A stretch of DNA of 15,402 nucleotides, taken from a bacterium (GTDB lineage Bacteria; Actinomycetota; Acidimicrobiia; Acidimicrobiales; CATQHL01). Positions 1 to 6,970 of this stretch are shown one piece after another (the stretch's first letter is position 1; each line of letters starts with the position of its first letter). Below the pieces are notes generated by a model. It had not been told where the DNA came from. It saw only the letters and a program-made list of their open reading frames with translations, and searched no databases. The stretch lies in assembly GCA_028819945.1 (NCBI GenBank), contig JAPPKQ010000089.1, positions 1-15,402 of the forward strand. Direction: 5' to 3'. A program made the position numbers and the translations under genes.

Positions 1-270
1 ACCGCGGATGACCTCGGCCCCGTCGGGCAGCAGCCCCAGCACCGCTGCCGCCGTGAGGCTCTTGCCCGACCCGGACTCGCCGACCAGGGCCATCCGCTCG
101 CCCGCGGCGACCTGCAGATGGATCCCCTGCAGCGGGATGGACCGCCGGTCGGTGGAAGAACCGAAGCCGACGGTCAGGTCGACGACGTCCAGGACGGGGA
201 CGTCGGCCGGGGCGGCCGCCTTCGATTCGATCTCCGGCGGCGGAACCTCGGACCTGTCTCCGAGGCTCAT
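1..270 (-). CDS. Peptide-class ABC transporter ATP-binding protein, N-terminal part (cut by window edge)
   Basis: The first 90 codons of an ABC ATPase that energises the two permeases encoded just upstream. The translation has a 25-30 residue variable leader, then an ABC beta-strand region (VLDVVDLTVGF) and a Walker A motif GESGSGKS at about residues 64-71, followed by LTAAAVLGLLPDGAEV. The LLP after the P-loop is usual in the oligopeptide/dipeptide (OppD/DppD) ATPase class. Signature, Walker B and H-loop lie beyond the left edge. The ATG start overlaps the stop of the upstream permease gene as ATGA (267-270), so translation is probably coupled. The subclass (DppD against an OppD-OppF fusion) cannot be decided from this piece. 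The family call is strong; the substrate is unknown. Confidence 0.9.
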   Translation of the reverse strand, partial: MSLGDRSEVPPPEIESKAAAPADVPVLDVVDLTVGFGSSTDRRSIPLQGIHLQVAAGERMALVGESGSGKSLTAAAVLGLLPDGAEVIRG

Positions 271-1262
271 GTCCCGTGCCTCACGCGATCGGACAACTGG
301 TTGAGGGTCAGGATCGTCGTCAGGATCGCCACACCGGGGAACACCGAGACCCACCAGCGGCCGTAGACCAGCTGCTCGTAGCCCTCCCGCACCATGGCAC
401 CCCACTCGGGTGTGGGAACCGGCACACCCAGGCCCACGAAGCTCAGCGCCGCCAGGATCTGGATGGCCCAGGCCACGTTCACCGAGAACTGCGCCAGGAC
501 CACCTGGCGGACGTTGGGAAGGATGTGGCGGAACAGGATCGTCAGCTCGCGCTGCCCGGCGCAGCGGGCCGCCAGCACGAAGTCCGCATTGACGATGGGG
601 GCCACGGCACTGCGCGTGAGGCGCAGGTAGACCGGCACGTTCACGATGGCGATGATGAAGATCAGGATGGGGATGCTCGGTCCGACCGCCGCCACGATTC
701 CGAGAGCCAGCAGGAGCGTGGGGAACGACTGGAACGCTTCGGAGATGCGCAGCAGCACCGAGTCGAACAGTCCGCCCCGGAAGACGGCAAGGGCGCCGAG
801 CGGCATGCCGACGATGACCGCCAGGGCCGCCGCGCTGAAGCCGACGCCCAGGTCGAGGCGCGCCCCGTGAATCACCCTGGCGAAGATGTCCCGACCGAAC
901 TGGTCGGTGCCGAACCAGAGGTCGCCGCTGGGACCGGTCAGCGACTCGCCGACGCTGAGCATGAGGGGATCGCGCGTGAACAGCGGCCCGATGAGCGCCA
1001 TCAGGATCAGAGCGAGCATCACCGCCACGGCGGGCCGGATCACCCGCCGTTGCGAGTCCCACACCGCCGGGGCCACGAGTATCGCCAGCACGGACACGAC
1101 CACCCGGAGCGCCCGCCAGTCGGGGTCCCAGACCAGGGCGACCACGAGGATCACCGCTGTGGCAGCGGCGACGACCAACCGGGACGGCCGAGCCGAGTCG
1201 ATGAGGCGGCGCCGTCCCACCGGAGCACTGCTCCCCGAGGCGCGCGGCGAGACGACGCTCAC
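267..1262 (-). CDS. Peptide-class ABC transporter permease (DppC/OppC type) with extended N-terminus
   Basis: An inner-membrane permease of 331 residues. Seen: the OppC-family segment WFGTDQFGRDIFARVIHGAR at residues 116-135 and the cytoplasmic EAA loop around 229-250 (VLAARCAGQRELTILFRHIL), which docks on the ATPase. A late LSFVGLGVPVPTPEWGAM segment at 273-290 is also typical. Most OppC proteins have one N-terminal helix before the GTDxxGRD segment. Here three hydrophobic stretches precede it (about 29-46, 53-68 and 78-95), so the N-terminus carries roughly 40 extra residues. The GTG start overlaps the dppB-type stop (GTGA, 1259-1262) and the stop overlaps the ATPase start. Both overlaps fit one polycistronic mRNA. 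A later start would remove the extra helices, but the overlap favours the long form. Substrate not predictable from sequence. Confidence 0.93.
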   Translation of the reverse strand: MSVVSPRASGSSAPVGRRRLIDSARPSRLVVAAATAVILVVALVWDPDWRALRVVVSVLAILVAPAVWDSQRRVIRPAVAVMLALILMALIGPLFTRDPLMLSVGESLTGPSGDLWFGTDQFGRDIFARVIHGARLDLGVGFSAAALAVIVGMPLGALAVFRGGLFDSVLLRISEAFQSFPTLLLALGIVAAVGPSIPILIFIIAIVNVPVYLRLTRSAVAPIVNADFVLAARCAGQRELTILFRHILPNVRQVVLAQFSVNVAWAIQILAALSFVGLGVPVPTPEWGAMVREGYEQLVYGRWWVSVFPGVAILTTILTLNQLSDRVRHGT

Positions 1263-2266
1263 GTCCGTGTCCTCGGATCGATGATGAAGTGCAGGATGTC
1301 CATGATCAGGTACACGATGATGTAGCTGCAGGCGCTCAGCAGGACCGCGGCCAGCACGGGGGCGTAGTCCGAGGCGTTGATGGAGTCGATGGCGTACTTG
1401 CCGATGCCGGGCCAGGCGAACACGAACTCCACCAGGACGGTCCCGCCCAGCAGGTAGCCGTACATCATGGCCGCCATGGTGGACACCGGCAGCAGCACGT
1501 TCGGCAGGGCGTGGCGCAGGACGATGGAGCGCTCGGGCACGCCCAGCGCCCGCGCCGAGCGGATGTGATGCGACGCCATGGTCTCGCGCATGAAGCCGCG
1601 GGTGACCCGCAGCAGGGGCGCGCCGGTGGTGATTGCCAGCGTGATCGCCGGCAGGGCGAGTTGCGCCAGAGCCGAGCGCAGCGCCCCCCAGTCACCGGCG
1701 ATCAGCGAGTCGAGGGTGTAGAGCCCCGTGACATCGGGCGGGACCGTCCCGAGGGATCGTCCGATGGGGGCCGGGGCGATGCCCAGGTGGAAGAAGAAGA
1801 CCAGGATCAGGATGATCCCCAACCAGAACTCGGGGATGGACACGCCCAGGCCCGAGGCGACGTTCGCCAACCGGTCCGAGAGGGAACGTCTTCGCAGCGC
1901 CGAGATGATGCCGAAGGGCACCGACCAGGCCACCGACAGGATCGCGGCCGCCGACGCCAACTCGATCGTCGCCGGCCAGCGGACCGCGAAGTCGGTGGTC
2001 ACCGGGTTCTTGGTGCGCCAGCTGTCGCCCAGGTCGCCCGAGAACAGCTGGCGCATGTAGTGGCCGTACTGCTCCATGATCGGGCGGTCGATGCCCAGAC
2101 GCTCGATCACCGCCTCGAGCGTGGACTCGTCGGCCTGCACGCCGACGATCAGGTAGGCCGGATTCCCGGGCAGGACCCGGGTGATCACGAACGTGATCAG
2201 CGACACGCCGAACAGCGCCACCACCAGGAACACCAGGCGGCGGGCGATGTAGATGGCGAGCGGCAC
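1259..2266 (-). CDS. Peptide-class ABC transporter permease (DppB/OppB type)
   Basis: A 335-residue integral membrane permease, normal length for the DppB/OppB/GsiC family. The N-terminus YIARRLVFLVVALFGVSLITF followed by RVLPGNPA (about 30-37) is the family signature. Further hydrophobic segments lie near 102-123, 143-165, 200-217, 258-280 and 303-328. The EAA loop is SARALGVPERSIVLRHALPN at 237-256, and the C-terminal FAWPGIGKYAIDSI segment (283-296) is also typical. The start is GTG, preceded by GGGAG about 8 nt upstream. It sits 56 nt downstream of the racemase-family gene and overlaps the next permease gene. It pairs with the DppC-type protein to form the channel. No solute-binding protein gene is visible in the window, so the ligand is unknown; a dipeptide, hydantoin or other amide is inferred from neighbours. 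Confidence 0.95.
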   Translation of the reverse strand: MPLAIYIARRLVFLVVALFGVSLITFVITRVLPGNPAYLIVGVQADESTLEAVIERLGIDRPIMEQYGHYMRQLFSGDLGDSWRTKNPVTTDFAVRWPATIELASAAAILSVAWSVPFGIISALRRRSLSDRLANVASGLGVSIPEFWLGIILILVFFFHLGIAPAPIGRSLGTVPPDVTGLYTLDSLIAGDWGALRSALAQLALPAITLAITTGAPLLRVTRGFMRETMASHHIRSARALGVPERSIVLRHALPNVLLPVSTMAAMMYGYLLGGTVLVEFVFAWPGIGKYAIDSINASDYAPVLAAVLLSACSYIIVYLIMDILHFIIDPRTRT

Positions 2267-2322
2267 CTCAGCGCTCCCGGAGCGATCCTTCGGCCGGGGC
2301 GATCGGGCGGTGGGTCATGTGC

Positions 2323-3069
2323 TCAGAACTTCCGCCCTGCGCCGGCCAGCATCTCGGCGTAGCGGACCGGGGTGATCAGGGGATCCAGGACCGGCACCGG
2401 CACCCGGTCCCGAACCGGCCCCAGGAGACCGGACCAAATCGTGCAGGCGAAAAACAGCACCGAGGCGTCGTGGTCCCGCCAGGCCGCCTCGGCGGCGTCG
2501 CCCGCCGGGCCCGTCACAGCCTCCGCCATGCCGCGACGCACCGTCGCCCGCAGCTTCCGGGGATCCTCGGCAAGCAACTGGTCGACGAGATCGGCGGGCG
2601 GGTGCGGGCAGGGCGCTGAGAACACGCCCGCGAAGATCGACTCGCCGCTGTAGGAGTGCACCAACCGGCGGACCCAGTTGGCGTCCTGCGGCAGGTTCTC
2701 GCCCTCGCCGCTCTCGATGCGCGGCGCCACGACGGCGAGCCGGCCGAAGGCGCGGCCCGTGGCGATGGCGGCCTCCATGGGCGCGGTCACCGGGATCGAC
2801 ACAAGTTCCTTGGCGTCGACCAGCCCCGGGTCCGAGGCACATCCGATCACCACGGCGTCGAAGCCGTCCCGCTCCCCCTGCTGCACAGCCGACAGCAGTT
2901 GGTTCATGAGCAGCGAGGCCGCCGGCAGGAACGCCGTCTCGGGCACGCCGGTGCCGGCGAGAGAGCGCACCGTCAATTCGGTGTCCGAACTGAGTGCCGG
3001 GCGCACGACCTCGTCGACGAGTTCGTCGTAGACGTTCACCCCCAGCGGGTTGATCAGCAGGATGCGCAT
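2323..3069 (-). CDS. Asp/Glu/hydantoin racemase family protein
   Basis: A 248-residue cytosolic protein beginning MRILLINPLG, the usual start of this cofactor-independent racemase family. Two cysteines act as the acid/base pair in the family. Here the candidates are Cys77 in VIGCASDPGL and Cys209 in FFACTIWSG. The first context is canonical; the second departs from the common GCTGM form and the spacing is long. The ATG at 3069 is preceded by an excellent GAGGAGGGA ribosome-binding site. The open frame continues 41 codons further upstream, but that part is low-complexity and would overlap hyuA, so I chose the internal ATG. It lies 71 nt downstream of hyuA and 56 nt upstream of the permeases. 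Likely role: interconverting D- and L-forms of the hydantoin or amino-acid-like substrate handled by HyuA. A decarboxylase or isomerase of the same fold is possible. Confidence 0.85.
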   Translation of the reverse strand: MRILLINPLGVNVYDELVDEVVRPALSSDTELTVRSLAGTGVPETAFLPAASLLMNQLLSAVQQGERDGFDAVVIGCASDPGLVDAKELVSIPVTAPMEAAIATGRAFGRLAVVAPRIESGEGENLPQDANWVRRLVHSYSGESIFAGVFSAPCPHPPADLVDQLLAEDPRKLRATVRRGMAEAVTGPAGDAAEAAWRDHDASVLFFACTIWSGLLGPVRDRVPVPVLDPLITPVRYAEMLAGAGRKF

Positions 3070-3140
3070 CGTTGTCCCTCCTCGATTGCCGTTTCGCTCG
3101 TCGGGTTGCTCGTCACCGGGTCGTGGGCCTGCCAGCGGGA

Positions 3141-5162
3141 TCAGGATCGTCGCAGCACGAGATGCCCGTGCGCCGCCACCGACGCCGTCCACGAGGGCGG
3201 CACGAGGGTGGTGCAGGCGTCCTCCAGGACGATCGCCGGACCGGCCACGGTGGCGCCGGCCAGAAGCGCCTCGCGCCGGTGTACCGGCGTGGGCAGCCAG
3301 GTGTCGCCGAACCAGGTCCGCTCGACGGCGACGGGCTCACCCGCCTCGCCGGCCGGCAGTTCGACGGCGTCAGGGCGGCGCAGCGAGCCGCGCGCCGTCA
3401 TCCGCAGGTTCACGAACTCGACGTCCTCAGCAGGGTTGCTGTGGCCGTAGCGCACCTCGTGCGCCTCGGCGAACCGTTGCGGCAACTCGGCGAGCATCTG
3501 GGCGCTGGGCTCCCCGGCGGGCAACGGCAGCGTCACGGTGTACTCCTGGCCCACGTAGCGCAGGTCGGCGGACGGCTCCAGCCCGATGGCCCGCTCGTCC
3601 ACTCCGTCCTCCTTGACGAGCAGGCGGGCACGCTCGGCGAGTTCGGCGAGCGTGGCCTCCAGTGTCGCGCCGTCGGTCTCGGCAACGCCCACGTAGAAGC
3701 TCTGCACCACATCGTGGCGGATGTCGGCGTGCAACATGCCGTAGGCCGACAGGACTCCCGGATCGGCAGGCACCAGGACGGTGTCGATCTCCAGTTCGTC
3801 CGCGAGAGCGGCGGCGTGGAGCGGGCCGGCCCCGCCGAAGGCCACCAGCGCGAACGAGCGGGGATCGATGCCCCGCAGCACGGTGATCTCCCGGATGGCG
3901 TTCGCCATGGTGGAGTCGGCCACGGCCACGATCCCGGTGGCGAGTACGTCGGCATCCAGCCCCAACACCTCCCCCACCGTGCCCAACGCCGCCCCCGCAG
4001 CCGCCGCGTCCAGCGCCATGCCACCGGCCAGCCGGGCGACCGAGGGCAGCCGGCCAAGGTGCAGGTTGGCGTCGGTGACCGTCGGCTCGGTCCCACCGGC
4101 CCCGTAGCAGGCCGGGCCCGGTTCGGCTCCCGCCGATCGGGGGCCGACCCGCAGGCCGCCCGCGGAGACGTGGCCGACGCTGCCGCCGCCGGCGCCGATG
4201 GTGTGAATGGCGACGGTGGGCGACAGCACCGGGTGTCGCTCCAGCTCGGACTCCAACTCCACGTCGGCCTCGCCGTCCACCACCAGGCTCACATCGAAGG
4301 AGGTGCCCCCCATGTCGATGCAGATCAGGCGGCTCACGTCCATCTCGCCACGCAGGTCCTCGGCGACGGCGACGCAGGCGATCGTGCCGCCGACGGGCCC
4401 CGAGAACAGCGTCTGGATGGCCTTCCGGCGGGCCATGGCGGCCATCATCACGCCGCCGTTGGACTGCATCACCCGCAGCGGTCCCCGCAGTCCCCGGGCT
4501 GTGACCTCCTCCTCCAACTCGGCCAGGTAGCTCTGCACGATGGGAGCCACGTAGGCGGCGATGGCGGTGGTGCTGGTGCGCTCGTATTCGCGCCACTCGG
4601 GGGCGATCTCGTGGCTGCAGACCACCGCCAGCGACGGGGCCTCATCGGCCAGGAGTTCGGCGACGCGCTGCTCGTGGTCGGGATTGGCGTAGGAATGCAG
4701 GAAGCAGACGGCGACGGCCTCGAACTCGCCGGCCAGCCGCCGCCCGAGGGCCCGCACCGCCCCGTCGTCGGGCGGCGCCAGCACCGACCCGTCGGCGGCC
4801 ACCCGCTCGTCGATCTCGAAGATCCAGCGCCGCGGCACCAGCGGTGTCGGCTGGCGGTAACGCACGTTGTACATGTCGGGGCGATTGGCGCGGCCGAGTT
4901 CGTAGACGTCGCGGAAGCCGCGGGTCGTGAGCAGGGCCACCTTGGCGCCCCGCCGCTCCAGGAAGGCGTTGAGGCCGGCCGTCGTGCCGTGGGTGATGGA
5001 ATCCAGTCGCTCCCAGTCCACGTTCAACCGCTCGAGCGCCTCCAGCACGCCGTCGTGAAGCCGCCTCGGAGTGGTCAGCACCTTGGCGGTGCTGATGCGG
5101 CCGTCGTCGTCAACCGCCACCGCATCGGTGAACGTCCCGCCGATGTCTACGCCTACCCGCAT
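3141..5162 (-). CDS. hyuA: Hydantoinase/oxoprolinase subunit A (ATP-dependent, HyuA)
   Basis: A 673-residue cytosolic protein of the HyuA/5-oxoprolinase A family, which opens hydantoin, N-methylhydantoin or 5-oxoproline rings with ATP. Seen in order: the actin-like phosphate-binding start DIGGTFTD (6-13), THGTTAGLNAFLERRGAKVA, CFLHSYANPDHE, EYERTSTTAIAAYV, MQSNGGVM, SGPVGGT, CIDMGGTSFDVSLV, TIGAGGGSVG, AGAEPGPACYG, FGGAGPLHA and GVLSAYGM. The C-terminal domain is shorter and ends near LVLRRS. The protein looks complete. The ATG start has GGAGGGAG a few bases upstream. A TAGGAT -10 candidate lies at 5187-5192. It is the first gene of the operon with the racemase and ABC genes. The usual partner HyuB is not seen in the window. 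Substrate could be a hydantoin, oxoproline or, in other members of the family, a ketone such as acetone. Confidence 0.92.
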   Translation of the reverse strand: MRVGVDIGGTFTDAVAVDDDGRISTAKVLTTPRRLHDGVLEALERLNVDWERLDSITHGTTAGLNAFLERRGAKVALLTTRGFRDVYELGRANRPDMYNVRYRQPTPLVPRRWIFEIDERVAADGSVLAPPDDGAVRALGRRLAGEFEAVAVCFLHSYANPDHEQRVAELLADEAPSLAVVCSHEIAPEWREYERTSTTAIAAYVAPIVQSYLAELEEEVTARGLRGPLRVMQSNGGVMMAAMARRKAIQTLFSGPVGGTIACVAVAEDLRGEMDVSRLICIDMGGTSFDVSLVVDGEADVELESELERHPVLSPTVAIHTIGAGGGSVGHVSAGGLRVGPRSAGAEPGPACYGAGGTEPTVTDANLHLGRLPSVARLAGGMALDAAAAGAALGTVGEVLGLDADVLATGIVAVADSTMANAIREITVLRGIDPRSFALVAFGGAGPLHAAALADELEIDTVLVPADPGVLSAYGMLHADIRHDVVQSFYVGVAETDGATLEATLAELAERARLLVKEDGVDERAIGLEPSADLRYVGQEYTVTLPLPAGEPSAQMLAELPQRFAEAHEVRYGHSNPAEDVEFVNLRMTARGSLRRPDAVELPAGEAGEPVAVERTWFGDTWLPTPVHRREALLAGATVAGPAIVLEDACTTLVPPSWTASVAAHGHLVLRRS

Positions 5163-5186
5163 CCGACTCTCCCTCCGCTCGGCGCG

Positions 5187-5192
5187 ATCCTA
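5187..5192 (-). promoter_or_regulatory. hyuA: Candidate -10 element for the hyuA operon
   Basis: The minus strand reads TAGGAT, a good TANNNT -10 hexamer, 24 nt before the hyuA ATG. A start about 7 nt downstream would leave a short leader that still contains the GGAGGGAG ribosome-binding site. I do not see a convincing -35 hexamer, so this is a motif call only. Confidence 0.35.
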
Positions 5193-5237
5193 GACGCGGC
5201 GGCTCCGGCGGGCATCTGAGAGCCCATCAGCCCGCGG

Positions 5238-5280
5238 GGCCGGCGTCGGCCTGAGGGACCGCGCGAGACCGGGCCCTCAG
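5238..5280 (-). terminator. Tandem hairpins after amt, candidate transcription terminator
   Basis: Two adjacent inverted repeats lie 14 nt past the amt stop. The first has arms CTGAGGG (5251-5257) and CCCTCAG (5274-5280) with a further short inner stem. The second has arms GGCCG (5238-5242) and CGGCC (5247-5251) with a 4-nt loop. There is no U-tract, so it is not a classical intrinsic terminator. High-GC actinobacteria often use such U-less hairpins, and its place between amt and hyuA suits transcript separation. Confidence 0.4.
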
Positions 5281-5294
5281 AATCTGCTTCAAGG

Positions 5295-6689
5295 CTACGG
5301 CCGCTCGTAGGCGCGCTCGTCGCGGGGCATGGGATCGCTCGGGTAGGCGCCGGCGCCGTGCTCGGCGAGGTCGAGGCCCCGGGCCTCCTCGGCGGCGGAG
5401 ACGCGCAACACGCCGAAGCGACGCAGCGCGGCGAACAGGATCCCCGTCGTGACAGTGGTCCAGGCCAGCACGATGAGCACGAACACCAACTGAACGAGCA
5501 GCTGCCAGCCGCCTCCGCCGTAGAACAGCCCGGCGTTGTCCCTTCCCAGGAAGGCGTCGTCGTAGCGGGCGAACAGGCCCACCGCGAGAGTGCCCCACAC
5601 CCCGCAGACGCCGTGCACGGACACGGCGCCGACCGGGTCGTCGACCCCCTTGCGCTCGATGAAGAACACCGAGTAGACGACCAGTACCCCGGCCACCGCA
5701 CCGGTGACCAGCGAACCCAGCACGTTCATGGTGGCGCAGCCGGCGGTGATGCCCACCAGACCCGCCAGCGTGCCGTTGCCGGCCATGGCGACGTCGGGCT
5801 TGCCGGTCTTCAGCCATACGACGGCGCCGGCGGTCAGCGTGCTGGCGGCCGCGGCGACGGCCGTGTTGAGCGCCACGACCATCACGACGCCGTCGGCGGC
5901 GAGTTCGGAGCCGGCGTTGAATCCGAACCAGCCCAGCCACAGGATGAACACGCCCAGAATCGTCATGGGCATGGAGTGACCCGGGATCGGTCGCGGCGTG
6001 CGGCCCGGCCCGTACTTGCCCAGGCGCGGGCCCAGGAACATGGCCCCCATGAGCGCCGCCCAACCGCCGGTGGAGTGCACCACCGTCGAGCCGGCGAAGT
6101 CGCTGTAGACGGCTCCGCCGATGGAGATGCCGGCGATGAGGCCACCGCCCCAGGTCCAGTGCACGACCAGCGGGTAGATGAACGCCGACATCACGAGGCT
6201 GAAGAGCAGGTACGCCTTGAAGCGCGCCCGCTCGGCCATCGCGCCCGAGGCGATGGTGACCGCCGTGGCGGCGAAGACCACCTGGAAGAAGAAGAAGGTT
6301 GCCGTCGAGAGGTTCCCGACCCCGCTGGAGCCGAATTCGAAGAGGGCGCTGCCCGAGAGGAAGAAGCCCTCGGTGCCCCACCAGGCGTTGCCGGACCCGA
6401 AGGCCAGGGCATAGCCCACCGCCAGGAAGGCGAGAACACCCACGCTCATGTCGGCCAGGTTCTTGGCCATGATGTTCGTGACGTTCTTGGACCGGGTCAG
6501 GCCTGATTCCAGCAGCGCGAATCCCGCCTGCATGAAGAAGACGAGCGCGCCCGCCACCAGGACCCAGACATTGTCCAGGACGGCCTGCACGGCGGCCGAC
6601 GGATCACTCGTCTGGGCCGCGGCAGGCGTGGTGAGGACCGCGACTGCTGCGCCGGTGACGCCGAGCGCCACCAATGTTCGACGTTTCAC
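5295..6689 (-). CDS. amt: Ammonium transporter (Amt/MEP/Rh family)
   Basis: A 464-residue membrane protein that conducts ammonium into the cell. The N-terminus (MKRRTLVALGVTGAAVAVLTTPAAAQ) looks like a cleavable signal peptide ending at AAA-Q, as in E. coli AmtB. Conserved residues of the pore are present: Asp197 in YSDFAGSTVVHSTGG, the twin histidines His205 and His359 (SVHGVCGVWGTLA), plus the ASGAMAERARF and HWTWGGG motifs. The C-terminal tail keeps EEARGLDLAEHGAGAY, the region that binds the PII protein GlnK in other bacteria. About eleven hydrophobic segments are readable. The start is GTG with GAGAGG 7 nt upstream. No glnK/glnB lies next to it. It stands alone, divergent from the iron-sulfur reductase, with hairpins downstream. 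Confidence 0.96.
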   Translation of the reverse strand: MKRRTLVALGVTGAAVAVLTTPAAAQTSDPSAAVQAVLDNVWVLVAGALVFFMQAGFALLESGLTRSKNVTNIMAKNLADMSVGVLAFLAVGYALAFGSGNAWWGTEGFFLSGSALFEFGSSGVGNLSTATFFFFQVVFAATAVTIASGAMAERARFKAYLLFSLVMSAFIYPLVVHWTWGGGLIAGISIGGAVYSDFAGSTVVHSTGGWAALMGAMFLGPRLGKYGPGRTPRPIPGHSMPMTILGVFILWLGWFGFNAGSELAADGVVMVVALNTAVAAAASTLTAGAVVWLKTGKPDVAMAGNGTLAGLVGITAGCATMNVLGSLVTGAVAGVLVVYSVFFIERKGVDDPVGAVSVHGVCGVWGTLAVGLFARYDDAFLGRDNAGLFYGGGGWQLLVQLVFVLIVLAWTTVTTGILFAALRRFGVLRVSAAEEARGLDLAEHGAGAYPSDPMPRDERAYERP

Positions 6690-6712
6690 GGGAGTGCCTC
6701 TCTGATCGAATC

Positions 6713-6768
6713 GTGCCGGTTGGGGCCCGGCGAGGGACGAGGGGGCGACTCCCTTGGCGCACCGGCAC
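6713..6768. repeat. Perfect 8-bp inverted repeat in the amt upstream region
   Basis: GTGCCGGT at 6713-6720 and ACCGGCAC at 6761-6768 are exact inverted copies separated by 40 nt. They lie 24-79 nt upstream of the amt start codon. They could be paired operator half-sites, or the stem of a leader-RNA fold if transcription starts upstream of 6768. The inner 40 nt also contain opposed GGGA/TCCC runs. Which of these is true cannot be told from sequence. Confidence 0.4.
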
Positions 6769-6870
6769 CGTACCTCCGTGCTCGGCGCTTGCCACCTTCC
6801 TGAGCGCGACTCCGCGCCGCTGATTCCCCGCCGGCGGCGTGACGTCCAAAATCAACGCGAAGGCGCCACG

Positions 6871-6970
6871 ATGCCCGTAACCTCCCCGGCGGGATGAGCA
6901 ATCCACCGCGTTGCGGCCGGGCACTTTCGTGCCTGCGTCGATCCCCATAGCCTCGGCGGCGAGATGAGCA
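6871..6970 (+). repeat. Direct repeat of a 30-nt promoter/start module, period 70 nt
   Basis: Segments 6871-6900 and 6941-6970 align without gaps at 24 of 30 positions by hand. Each contains a TANNNT hexamer (TAACCT at 6878-6883; TAGCCT at 6948-6953), a 10-nt GC-rich spacer and the same ATGAGCA. The second ATG is the start of the iron-sulfur reductase. The first opens an 18-codon frame (6894-6950) whose TAG stop forms the first three bases of the second TAGCCT. Confidence 0.6.
6894..6950 (+). CDS. Possible 18-residue leader ORF before the iron-sulfur reductase
   Basis: A short frame reads MSNPPRCGRALSCLRRSP and stops 13 nt before the reductase ATG, in a different frame. It begins with the same ATGAGCA and upstream hexamer as the reductase gene. 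There is no Shine-Dalgarno sequence beyond a GGCGGG run just before the ATG. It may be translated from a nearly leaderless transcript, or be a decayed duplicate of the reductase start. I do not recognise the peptide and frames this short arise by chance. Confidence 0.2.
   Translation: MSNPPRCGRALSCLRRSP

Larger units (their letters stand above)
6690..6963. promoter_or_regulatory. Divergent intergenic region between amt and the iron-sulfur reductase
   Basis: This 274-nt region carries the upstream signals of two divergent genes. For amt I see an inverted repeat GTGCCGGT (6713-6720) / ACCGGCAC (6761-6768), and a TACGGT -10 candidate on the minus strand at 6767-6772 touching its outer arm. For the reductase I see TAGCCT (6948-6953) 10 nt before the ATG, and a 70-nt-earlier copy of the same module. 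A small inverted repeat, GCAC-TTTC-GTGC, lies at 6921-6932. No clear -35 boxes and no convincing GlnR site were found. Confidence 0.45.

Noticed and set aside
276..2362. Long plus-strand frames at 276-1325 and 1289-2362
   Set aside because: They are antisense to the two permease genes, with His/Asp/Gln-rich translations caused by codon bias on the other strand.
3070..3192. 41-codon upstream extension of the racemase-family frame
   Set aside because: It would overlap hyuA, and GAGGAGGGA lies right before the ATG at 3069, where family similarity begins.
3072..5219. 715-codon open frame on the plus strand
   Set aside because: It lies antisense to hyuA and the start of the racemase-family gene. 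Its translation is low-complexity Gly/His/Arg-rich sequence without family motifs.
5358..6506. 382-codon plus-strand frame opposite amt
   Set aside because: Composition is hydrophilic and repetitive with no motifs. amt on the other strand has full pore residues.
6838..6882. Possible GlnR-type site (GTGAC and GTAAC) upstream of amt
   Set aside because: The two half-sites are over 30 nt apart and the middle element does not match the expected spacing.
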